DNA of 28,032 nucleotides from a virus, in the IMG/VR virus record IMGVR_UViG_3300037585_005106, positions 1-28,032 of that record, one strand, 5' to 3'. Shown here in pieces: positions 19,497-26,835 of the stretch. The position numbers and the translations under genes were made by a program. The notes beneath the pieces were generated by a model, which worked only from the letters and a program-made list of their open reading frames with translations, had not been told where the DNA came from and ran no database searches. The number at the start of each line of letters is the position of its first letter. Positions within the stretch are counted from its first letter, which is position 1.

Positions 19497-22245
19497 AACA
19501 ATTGATAAACAGATCAAAGGATCTGAAGGCGTTGCTAAGAAAATTAATAAAGGCGCCGAGAAAATGGTCTTTGATATTTTGCAAGCTACTCAATATTCTA
19601 CTCCTATTCCTTCTACCGTAAGAGAACTTACAACTAATGGTTGTGACGCCCAGCGTGAGAAAGAAATGGCTATAGAAATATTGACTGGCCAAGCAAAAGA
19701 AGAAGATTACTATATTAAGCGTGATGGCGCTCAATATGCAGACAGTAATTTTGACATAGGATACTATGACATTAACCACCTGGATGCAATAAACAATTAT
19801 GTAACTGTTACATACAAAGAGAACGAAGGAACGGGTTTTTGTGACACAGTTACTATTCAGGACCACGGTGTGGGCATTGGCCAAAGAAGATTAGAAGGTG
19901 TGCTAGAGCTAGGGTATTCAACCAAGCGTAATACATCAGAGAATTTCGGGGCTTTTGGTTTAGGAGCTAAGGTAGCATTATCTACTGGCGTAGATTTCTA
20001 TACTATAGAGACTATACATAATGGAATGAGATTTAAATGTAATTGTTATAACTATAAAACTGATTTTATTATACCTGCATTTAATGTAGAAAAAGGGATA
20101 CAAAATCCTTTTATTACATTTAGTGATGGTACTAAAGTGTACTATGAAAAGACAGATGAACTAAATGGCACTAAGGTATCATTTGGGATAAAACGTCATC
20201 ATAGACATGACTATCGAGATGCGGTAGAAGAACAGCTTATGTATTTAGATAATGTTAGATTTATTAGAATTGCAGAAGATGGGTATGAAAGAGAAGAAAA
20301 GATTCAGCCTCATATTATGCATAATTCTGATAATCTGATTATCTCTGATACATATGTGTTTAGTAAGCCTCATATAGTACTAACTAAGGGAGACGGCGCT
20401 TTGACTGGTGTAAACTACGGATTTGTAGATTTTCGCGAGTTAGAAATGCAACAAATGTGGGGACCAATTGCGTTTAAATGTCCAGCTAGGCAGATTATTA
20501 ATGACCCAGAAACTGGAAAAGAAATAGTACTGCAAGACGGAGTTGATGTAACGCCATCTCGTGAAAAAGTAATTTGGAATGAAAATACTAAAAAGTATAT
20601 CTTATCTGTAATTGAAGCAGCAGCTATAGAAGCTACTGAGCTTGTACAAGAAGAGTTAGAACAGAAAGACTTTGTGTCTTGGTTGCTAGCTTGTAAAGAA
20701 GTCTTGAGCAAAGCTGATAATGGTAGTGTGCTAGGTAGAATTGCTAATATCATAGATAAAGAGGCGTTAAAACCTAAATTCAAACCTGATCCTAGGATTA
20801 AGAATGAATCTGTATCTAAACTATTTAATCTTTTAGAGGCTAAAACAGTTAAGATTGTACGCAATCATCGGGATGGAACAGATGGTATTGATAGAGATAA
20901 ATTAGAAAACTATGCCCCTCTCAGAGAGAATAATATATTCTTAAAAGGAGAGGAAAGTTATAGTAAGTATAAGGATCTTTATCTTAATAATATTTGTTCA
21001 GGTGATTTTATAGTTATAGCAAAGCCAGAAGTTACTATTCCTACAGCTATTGCAAAAATGGCACCTGGAGATGCTAGAGATACTGCTTTAAAGCTTCATA
21101 ATCGCGCTGTTGCTAAACGTAACAAAGTTTGGGAGTTATTGCAAAAGTCTGAACATGTACGTGATTATGATGAAATAGAAGTTTCTGAAGAGTGGTTAGC
21201 TGAATATAAAGATGAGGCAAATAAACTAGAAGAAATTGCTAAGTTTGAAAATATCAGTCCTGAAGAACGCCGTAAGATTGAAGAGCGAATGGTAGCTTAT
21301 AGCTTCCGTCATAATCATAATCATTGGCGTGGTGATGATCGTAAGAGATATATTCTTGATAAGATTGAGCCTAAGGTAAAAGATCTTATGAAAACTGATC
21401 GTATTACATATTATGGTACTAAGCAGGATGAAGATAAACTTCATGCAGCTTGCGGTATTTTACATGTGTATGCTCCTAAGTTTAGAGAGGTATACACAAA
21501 CTATGGCCAAACTTATAGCGATGAAGCAAGCCATCCTGTATTTTTCTTTGATACTCCACCTGTTCGTAACAGAAAAGGGTGGGGCAATGAGAAGGGTAAA
21601 TGGGAGGACTGGTCAGAGCCTGGACATGAGAGTATAAATCTTGACCAATGGACTACGCCGCAGCTTATTAGAGTTTCACAAAGCAATGTTAAACACATTA
21701 CTATGAATCCTAATGTAAAGCATATCGATGAATTCTTTTTACAATTAACACCTAATGGAGGATATACAATGGATGAACATGTTATTAAATGGTACACTGC
21801 AGATAAAATGCAAAGTATCAAAGCGAAAACTTATTTATTCTGTCTTAAGGATATTAATCCTGAACTCTTTAAAAAGTATGAAGCAGTTTATAATGCAGCA
21901 GATTACGAACTTCGTGAGAGTCAGTGGGTTAAAGGAGAAGAGATATTTCCTGCGATTGAAAAGATTGTAGAGATGCATAACTTTTGCAAAGACAATGATG
22001 ATGCTAATGCTATTAAGCAAAAGAGTCGTGATTTATTTGTAGTAGACATTCCCGAAGCTATTGGACAAGACCAGGAACTGTTAGATCAGTATACTGAACT
22101 TGAAGAGTGGGCGAAAGGTGTACATGTATTACTTGATTCAATTGATGATATTAAGTTTGAGCCTGCAGATAAGCAGGACTTAGGCGACGATCTTATCAAA
22201 GAGATTAAAGTATATCTAGACGCAAAAGGCCGACTAGACTGGTAA
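19486..22245 (+). CDS. rIIA-like GHKL-ATPase protein
   Basis: A 919-residue protein with an N-terminal GHKL ATPase domain. The N box is RELTTNGCDA (E47, N51, D54), the G1 box QDHGVGIG (D126, G128, G130) and the G2 box NFGAFGLGAK (153-162). A transducer-like region follows (GTKVSFGI and onward), then a long mainly helical C-terminal half. This matches the T4 rIIA family, large GHKL proteins that in T4 block the host's RexAB exclusion system and affect lysis timing. The rIIB-like gene is next, the same pairing as in T4. The family is secure; the function in this phage is inferred. It begins 11 bases inside the previous gene and ends seven bases before a large hairpin. Confidence 0.85.
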   Translation: MSIKTIDKQIKGSEGVAKKINKGAEKMVFDILQATQYSTPIPSTVRELTTNGCDAQREKEMAIEILTGQAKEEDYYIKRDGAQYADSNFDIGYYDINHLDAINNYVTVTYKENEGTGFCDTVTIQDHGVGIGQRRLEGVLELGYSTKRNTSENFGAFGLGAKVALSTGVDFYTIETIHNGMRFKCNCYNYKTDFIIPAFNVEKGIQNPFITFSDGTKVYYEKTDELNGTKVSFGIKRHHRHDYRDAVEEQLMYLDNVRFIRIAEDGYEREEKIQPHIMHNSDNLIISDTYVFSKPHIVLTKGDGALTGVNYGFVDFRELEMQQMWGPIAFKCPARQIINDPETGKEIVLQDGVDVTPSREKVIWNENTKKYILSVIEAAAIEATELVQEELEQKDFVSWLLACKEVLSKADNGSVLGRIANIIDKEALKPKFKPDPRIKNESVSKLFNLLEAKTVKIVRNHRDGTDGIDRDKLENYAPLRENNIFLKGEESYSKYKDLYLNNICSGDFIVIAKPEVTIPTAIAKMAPGDARDTALKLHNRAVAKRNKVWELLQKSEHVRDYDEIEVSEEWLAEYKDEANKLEEIAKFENISPEERRKIEERMVAYSFRHNHNHWRGDDRKRYILDKIEPKVKDLMKTDRITYYGTKQDEDKLHAACGILHVYAPKFREVYTNYGQTYSDEASHPVFFFDTPPVRNRKGWGNEKGKWEDWSEPGHESINLDQWTTPQLIRVSQSNVKHITMNPNVKHIDEFFLQLTPNGGYTMDEHVIKWYTADKMQSIKAKTYLFCLKDINPELFKKYEAVYNAADYELRESQWVKGEEIFPAIEKIVEMHNFCKDNDDANAIKQKSRDLFVVDIPEAIGQDQELLDQYTELEEWAKGVHVLLDSIDDIKFEPADKQDLGDDLIKEIKVYLDAKGRLDW

Positions 22246-22251
22246 TAGATG

Positions 22252-22287
22252 CAAGCAACCTGGGTGAAATATCCCAGGGTTTGCTTG
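22252..22287 (+). terminator. Large hairpin between rIIA-like and rIIB-like genes
   Basis: CAAGCAA (22252-22258) plus CCTGGG (22259-22264) pair with CCCAGG (22273-22278) and TTGCTTG (22281-22287), with an eight-base loop and a two-base bulge. No U-tract follows directly (ATAAATGAATTTTTT), so it may be a weak terminator, a stabiliser of mRNA ends or a processing site. A possible promoter follows: TTG 22285-22287, 20 bases, TAACTTTA 22308-22315, for the rIIB-like gene. Confidence 0.5.
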
Positions 22288-22337
22288 TATAAATGAATTT
22301 TTTATATTAACTTTAACTTATTAATTATTAAACAGTT

Positions 22338-23507
22338 ATGATTACAATTAATGTTATTGAGAACCAAATATCTGGTTCTTACGGCGACACGCCATTCTGC
22401 GTCAACTACAGCAAAGAGACGTATGATAAAATGATAGTTCTGTGTGATAAGCAGAATGATGTAGATGATATGGACGACTACAATGCGCTCATGGAAGAGT
22501 TCGCTAAGCTTACCGTTCAGGATTACAAAACTACTGTAGAAACAGAATGTCCGTGGATTCATGTTAACGAAGCTACAGGTCAATTCTTTTTAACTCATAG
22601 CGGAGTAGTTTCTAGTATTCCAATGCCACAAGCTTTGGTAGATCGTGTTTTAGCTTCTATAGACAAAGGAGTAGAGTATCTGCCTCTAGTAAAAATGTGG
22701 ATTAGATTTTTACGTAATCCTATTCTTGGAAAGAAGATGGATAATGGCAACGGTGAAGAGTTTGCAGACAGATTCTTTAACTTTGTTAACTTAGAGTATG
22801 TACATCCTAAACTTAGAGATGAGTTAATGGAAGAGCATGGCCTAAGCGAAGAAGTTGCTGAGCGTAGAGCTACTATGTACCAAATGAAGATTACTAAGGA
22901 AGGGCTTCTTAATGGATATAAAGTATCAGAAGAGGTTCTTACTAAGTATGACACTGAAACGGGAGAAGAAATAGATCGTTACAAGCGTACGTTTAATCCT
23001 GATACAGGCGAGATTGAAGAAGGCGGTTTGCCAGAGCACGTAGAAGATCGTTTATTTAGACCTGCTATTATGGGAACTAGTGGTGATGCATTTTACTGTG
23101 AGGGGCCTAATGGTTATGCTAATCCTGGGCACTTCATTAAAGTTGGATGTACGCATAGATTAGCATCTTGGAGTCAAGTTAATACAAATGACCGTCAGTC
23201 ATGTGTAAAAGGACTTCACTTTGGAGGACTTAAGTACATTGCTTATTACTCAGGTGAGATTCACAACATTTTTGTGGACCCAATGCATATTGGTGCTGTG
23301 CCTGATGACCGTGACGGCGCTATTAGATGTAAGCAGTATTTTGTTCATTCTTCTTTAGCAGGCGTAAATGGATCTATATATCATAGTTCTACATATGCAG
23401 CTAAAACTGATGAAGAGTGGGCTGAAATGCGTAAAGAAGCTGTAGAAGCTTATTCAGAGTGCAAAGTTTCCTGCGATCAAGAGATTGCAGAAATGAATGC
23501 TCTATAG
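22338..23507 (+). CDS. rIIB-like protein
   Basis: A 389-residue protein whose C-terminal third matches rIIB-like proteins. It reads QSCVKGLHFGGLKYIAYYSG, then IFVDPMHIGAVPDDRDGAIRCK and YFVHSSLAG, with the invariant GLH, Y and VP features around residues 290-350. The N-terminal 200 residues are specific to this phage. rIIA and rIIB of T4 act together at the membrane and influence lysis and exclusion; this pair lies in order with a hairpin and a possible promoter between them. It is followed by a strong terminator (23518-23550), so the rII pair closes the block. Confidence 0.82.
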   Translation: MITINVIENQISGSYGDTPFCVNYSKETYDKMIVLCDKQNDVDDMDDYNALMEEFAKLTVQDYKTTVETECPWIHVNEATGQFFLTHSGVVSSIPMPQALVDRVLASIDKGVEYLPLVKMWIRFLRNPILGKKMDNGNGEEFADRFFNFVNLEYVHPKLRDELMEEHGLSEEVAERRATMYQMKITKEGLLNGYKVSEEVLTKYDTETGEEIDRYKRTFNPDTGEIEEGGLPEHVEDRLFRPAIMGTSGDAFYCEGPNGYANPGHFIKVGCTHRLASWSQVNTNDRQSCVKGLHFGGLKYIAYYSGEIHNIFVDPMHIGAVPDDRDGAIRCKQYFVHSSLAGVNGSIYHSSTYAAKTDEEWAEMRKEAVEAYSECKVSCDQEIAEMNAL

Positions 23508-23517
23508 ATAGTATGGG

Positions 23518-23550
23518 TTAGGGGAGAGCAATTCTCCCCTAATTTTTTTT
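23518..23550 (+). terminator. Intrinsic terminator after rIIB-like gene
   Basis: TTAGGGGAGA (23518-23527) pairs with TCTCCCCTAA (23533-23542), a perfect ten-pair stem with a five-base loop, then eight T. The strongest terminator in the window. Confidence 0.9.
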
Positions 23551-23570
23551 AATTTTTAAATTTTAACAAG

Positions 23571-24344
23571 ATGAAGAAAATTGCATTAATAGATGCGGAT
23601 AGTCTCATGTATTATGAGATGGGCAAAGAGACCTTGGAAGAGGCAATGATGGGAATAGATTCAAGAATTAATACTATTTTAGATGAAACTGGAGCAGATG
23701 AATATATGGGGTTTTTAACTTTAGGAAAATGCTTTCGTTACAAGATAGCAAAAACTAAAAACTACAAGTATAACAGGTCTGGGGCTATGAAGCCGCCCAT
23801 CTTTTATGCATTGCGGGCCTATTTACAACAAGAACCATATAATTTCTATGCTGTAGAAGGCTTAGAAGCAGATGATTGTGTTTCTGTATACTCACAAGTA
23901 ATTGCAGAATTGCCAGATTTTTTACCTGTTGTTTGTAGTCCGGATAAGGACGTACTTAAACAAGTACCTGGTAAACATTTGAATTTTCAGAAAATGGAAT
24001 GGATCAATACAAGTAAAATAGCTGCAGAAGCATTTTTATGGAAGCAAACTTTGATGGGGGATTCGACTGATGGTATTCCAGGAATTCCAGGATTGGGCCC
24101 TAAAACAGCGGATAAGCTGATTGACACAATGCCTGATATACTAGAGTATTCTGGAGTAGTTTTAGAAAAATATATAGAAAAGTTTGGAAATAAAGATGGA
24201 ATTTGTAGATTTGCAGAGACGTTCAACCTTGTTTACCTGCTTCGTACACCTGAAGAAGTACTAACTTATACAGGATCTTCACTGCCAGAGCTTAAACTAA
24301 ATTTAAGTACTTTAAACATGGTAGAAAATGAAAGTGAAATCTAA
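23571..24344 (+). CDS. 5'-3' exonuclease / flap endonuclease (FEN family)
   Basis: A 257-residue PIN-fold nuclease. The catalytic acids are D8 and D10 (LIDADSLMYY), the EADD cluster at 99-102 and CSPDKD at 122-127. The helix-hairpin-helix DNA-binding region is GDSTDGIPGIPGLGPKTA at 163-180. It removes RNA primers and flaps during replication, supplying the 5' nuclease that the phage PolA lacks. Length and motif order fit phage FENs (T5 FEN, T4 RNase H). It starts 63 bases after the rIIB-like stop and overlaps the next gene by 17 bases. Confidence 0.92.
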   Translation: MKKIALIDADSLMYYEMGKETLEEAMMGIDSRINTILDETGADEYMGFLTLGKCFRYKIAKTKNYKYNRSGAMKPPIFYALRAYLQQEPYNFYAVEGLEADDCVSVYSQVIAELPDFLPVVCSPDKDVLKQVPGKHLNFQKMEWINTSKIAAEAFLWKQTLMGDSTDGIPGIPGLGPKTADKLIDTMPDILEYSGVVLEKYIEKFGNKDGICRFAETFNLVYLLRTPEEVLTYTGSSLPELKLNLSTLNMVENESEI

Positions 24345-25068
24345 AGAAGTAATCTACGTTCCAAAGAATGCTAGAACCTTCACTATAATGCCTGGTGCTC
24401 CAGGAGCTGTTCCAACAGTTATTGATAAAAAAATAATTGCTTTAGATCTAGGCACGTATACAATCTATTTAGGAGATACTGTTAAAGTTAAGGAGAAGCC
24501 TTATAAAGTTAATAGTATTGTTAAATCTATAGTAGGTAAACGTATCGTATATAATTTGTCGAGCTCAAATTTGACAAAGTCATCAATGTTTGTTCTTCCT
24601 ATGTTAGGAGGAACGCGTAGATTATTTATGTATGATAGTTTATTTGTTAACTGTTTTATAGGAACGGAGAAGCATAGAAACAAAATAGTATTGGTATATA
24701 GATTTTCAGGAGATACTTTATTTCTAAAGTTTGAAAAAGCTTTACGACAATTTAGAGGATTTGTTGATTGCTACGATCCTTCTCCATACTTTGTTTCATT
24801 CGTGTTTAAAGTCCCGGAACAACATAAAGAGAATTATGTTCACTTTTTAAATGGGAGGTATTCAGAGCTAGCCCCTGATTACAAGGACAAGCTTTTGGAT
24901 TTTCACGGATTTGATATAGATGGAGAACTTGCACAAATTTTGTACAAAGCGCCTAAAAGACGTACTAGATTAGAAGATACTTTAGATATTACTTTAGACG
25001 ATGATGCAGAATTGTATAGTATAATGAATGAGGAAAATGAAACGTTTAATCCAAAGATTTATATATGA
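24328..25068 (+). CDS. Hypothetical 246-residue protein
   Basis: A mixed alpha/beta protein of unknown family with ATG at 24328. The N-terminal region reads VIYVPKNARTFTIMPGAPGA, followed by several strands (KKIIALDLGTYTIYLGD, VKVKEKPYKVNSIV). The middle has aromatic-rich strands (YRFSGDTLFLKFEKAL). The end is acidic (DITLDDDAELYS). It is tied to FEN and UDG by overlaps of 17 bases and ATGA, so a DNA-metabolism role is likely from context. No motif confirms it. Confidence 0.8.
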   Translation: MKVKSKEVIYVPKNARTFTIMPGAPGAVPTVIDKKIIALDLGTYTIYLGDTVKVKEKPYKVNSIVKSIVGKRIVYNLSSSNLTKSSMFVLPMLGGTRRLFMYDSLFVNCFIGTEKHRNKIVLVYRFSGDTLFLKFEKALRQFRGFVDCYDPSPYFVSFVFKVPEQHKENYVHFLNGRYSELAPDYKDKLLDFHGFDIDGELAQILYKAPKRRTRLEDTLDITLDDDAELYSIMNEENETFNPKIYI

Positions 25069-25787
25069 AAGCAATAGAAAAACAAGTAGGCGATTGGTAT
25101 CCTCTGTTGAAGCCGTTATTGGAAACAGAGGATTTTAAGAAGATTACTTCTACTATTAAGCAATGTAAGTCTCATGGATTTAAGGTTCTACCAGATACTA
25201 AGTTAACATTTAAAGCATTTAACAAATGTCAATATAAAGATGTTAAAGTAGTTATTTTAGGTCAGGACCCTTATCACGACGGTAGTGCCACGGGACTTGC
25301 ATTTGCAAATGATCCAAATAGCTATGCTAGTACTAGTCCTAGTCTGCGTAATATTATTACAGCAGTAGAAAAGGATTTTGCGACCCTTAGCATGGACTTT
25401 GACATTAGTTTAGAGAATTGGGCCGAGCAAGGAGTATTATTGCTTAATACGGCTCTTACAGTGCTTAAAGGTAATGCAGGTTCTCACACTAAAGTATGGA
25501 GGCCCTTTACTGAAAAGTTTCTTGAGAGCTTGTCAAGTTCAAAAGATAACCTTATTTTTGTTCTTTGGGGCAAGAAAGCCCAAGAGTATGAAAAATTCAT
25601 TAAAGGAGATAACAAAGTGCTTAAAGCAGCACATCCTGCTGCCGAGTCTTATAGCGGTGGTCGTGCTGGTTTTTTTACTTGTGGCCATTTTAGCGAGGTT
25701 AATAGAATTCTGTCTAATCCTATTTATTGGTGTCCATCGTGTGATCCGGAGTATTTTCCAAAGACTTTAGATGAAGCACCTTTTTAA
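25065..25787 (+). CDS. Uracil-DNA glycosylase (family 1 UDG)
   Basis: A 240-residue UDG that removes uracil from DNA. Motif A is GQDPYH at 66-71 with the water-activating D68. The uracil-contacting region is TGLAFANDP, the SPSLRN segment follows, and the substrate strand is LLLNTALTV (126-134). The catalytic His lies in AAHPAAESYSGG (H190). The last motif is usually HPSPLS; here Ser-Pro is replaced by Ala-Ala, which may alter base recognition or minor-groove contacts. A C-terminal extension has WCPSCDPEYFP with C223 and C226, unusual for UDGs. Its ATG overlaps the previous stop (ATGA). UDG genes are common in crAss-like phages. Confidence 0.92.
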   Translation: MKAIEKQVGDWYPLLKPLLETEDFKKITSTIKQCKSHGFKVLPDTKLTFKAFNKCQYKDVKVVILGQDPYHDGSATGLAFANDPNSYASTSPSLRNIITAVEKDFATLSMDFDISLENWAEQGVLLLNTALTVLKGNAGSHTKVWRPFTEKFLESLSSSKDNLIFVLWGKKAQEYEKFIKGDNKVLKAAHPAAESYSGGRAGFFTCGHFSEVNRILSNPIYWCPSCDPEYFPKTLDEAPF

Positions 25788-25799
25788 ATATTTAGAATT

Positions 25800-26306
25800 A
25801 TGATGAAGTTTATAAGAATTCTTAAAGAAGGATGTGTAACTAATAAACGTGGCCAGGTAGGGCATGTTTATAAAGTTGCAGATGAAAAACGTGATGAATA
25901 CAGATGTTCTCATGAAAGCGGCGAACATTGCTTTTATGTACACAAAAGTTGTTGTGAAGAAGTAGAACCTGGAGCAGCTAGTATCCCTAGTTGGGCAGGA
26001 AAATGGGAAGAGGAATTCAATGTGGCAGAAGAGCGTAAAAGAACACCTGTATTTACAGGGGTACTTAGATACTTTCCTGACGCTATTAAAGAATTGTCTC
26101 GTGTTTCACTTGCTGGAAATGACCAACATCATCCAAATAAGCCTTTACATTGGGATCGAAGCAAATCAGGAGATGAGTTAGATGCTTTAGCTAGACATTT
26201 AATTGACGCGGGAACGTTAGATACTGACGGTATTAGGCATTCAGCAAAAGTTGCGTGGAGAGCATTAGCAAATTTACAGAAAGAGATAGAAAAAAAGGGG
26301 CAGTAG
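25800..26306 (+). CDS. dATP/dGTP diphosphohydrolase-domain protein (DUF5664-like)
   Basis: A 168-residue protein with two parts. Residues 1-55 form a small basic domain with Cys and His (RCSHESGEHCFYVHKSCC), perhaps metal-binding. Residues 82-163 match the phage domain annotated as dATP/dGTP diphosphohydrolase N-terminal (DUF5664). It reads TGVLRYFPDAIKELSRVSLA, then GNDQHHPNKPLHWDRSKSGD, DALARHLIDAGTLDTDG and RHSAKVAWRALANLQ. Proteins with this domain may hydrolyse purine dNTPs or act in nucleotide-pool control; the biochemistry of this one is not known. It is 12 bases after UDG, hinting at a nucleotide/base-quality pair. The stop lies inside the following terminator stem. Confidence 0.8.
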   Translation: MMKFIRILKEGCVTNKRGQVGHVYKVADEKRDEYRCSHESGEHCFYVHKSCCEEVEPGAASIPSWAGKWEEEFNVAEERKRTPVFTGVLRYFPDAIKELSRVSLAGNDQHHPNKPLHWDRSKSGDELDALARHLIDAGTLDTDGIRHSAKVAWRALANLQKEIEKKGQ

Positions 26307-26316
26307 CCCCCTTTTT
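26297..26316 (+). terminator. Intrinsic terminator containing the stop codon
   Basis: GGGGC (26297-26301), loop AGTA, GCCCC (26306-26310), then CTTTTTC. The TAG stop of the preceding gene (26304-26306) lies within the hairpin. Confidence 0.78.
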
Positions 26317-26351
26317 CTTGCTATCGCTCGTAATATATATTAAATTAAGAA

Positions 26352-26813
26352 ATGGAAATATTTAAAGTTCAACTTAAGAAAGTGTACGGAGTTTTTAGAG
26401 AGCCGAACTGGGTTAAAAATCAAATGAGAAAATCTGTGACATTTTGTAAAGATAAAAGCAAAGGGCGAAAAAAGGGTTTAGTATATTCTTATGATTTTGA
26501 GGCCTTAGAAAAAGATTTATTAGATGACACTATTCCAAATACACCTATTGAAGTATATGAAGCGCTTAGTGCTTCTGAAGTTCCTAAAGAAGGATCAGAA
26601 GAATATGCTAGGTGTTTAGGAAAGAAGATGAAATATACTAAATATTTTACTGAGTATGAGTATATACTTCAAGATGGTAATCATAGATGTCTTATACTAG
26701 AAAAGCTTTATGGAGGGGACTATATGATAGACTGCGTCTTGACAAAAAAACAAGTTACTGGCATTAATAGTCATATGATGAGAGGACTAGAAATGTCAGG
26801 GATAGGGGAATAG
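26352..26813 (+). CDS. ParB/sulfiredoxin-fold-like small protein
   Basis: A 153-residue protein with ATG at 26352. Near the C-terminus YILQDGNHRCLILEKLYGGD (about 104-123) contains DGNHR at 108-112, the phosphate-binding core of ParB/Srx-fold proteins (usually DGxHR). The following strand (YMIDCVLTKKQV) completes the fold. The N-terminal part is basic (KDKSKGRKKG) and may bind DNA. ParB-fold enzymes include nucleases, nucleotide hydrolases and CTPases. It is the last plus-strand gene before the converging virion gene and has its own gap with a terminator on both sides. Confidence 0.75.
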   Translation: MEIFKVQLKKVYGVFREPNWVKNQMRKSVTFCKDKSKGRKKGLVYSYDFEALEKDLLDDTIPNTPIEVYEALSASEVPKEGSEEYARCLGKKMKYTKYFTEYEYILQDGNHRCLILEKLYGGDYMIDCVLTKKQVTGINSHMMRGLEMSGIGE

Positions 26814-26823
26814 CCCCCTTTTT
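26804..26823 (+). terminator. Terminator between converging genes
   Basis: AGGGG (26804-26808) and CCCCT (26815-26819) with a six-base loop that includes the TAG stop of the preceding gene, then TTTTT. A U-tract follows only on the plus side, so it stops plus-strand transcription before the minus-strand gene. Confidence 0.7.
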
Positions 26824-26835
26824 ACCGTTTACGCT

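Noticed and set aside
19438-19884. 148-residue antisense frame opposite rIIA start
   Set aside because: Low-complexity and cysteine/phenylalanine-rich, a shadow of the rIIA-like gene.
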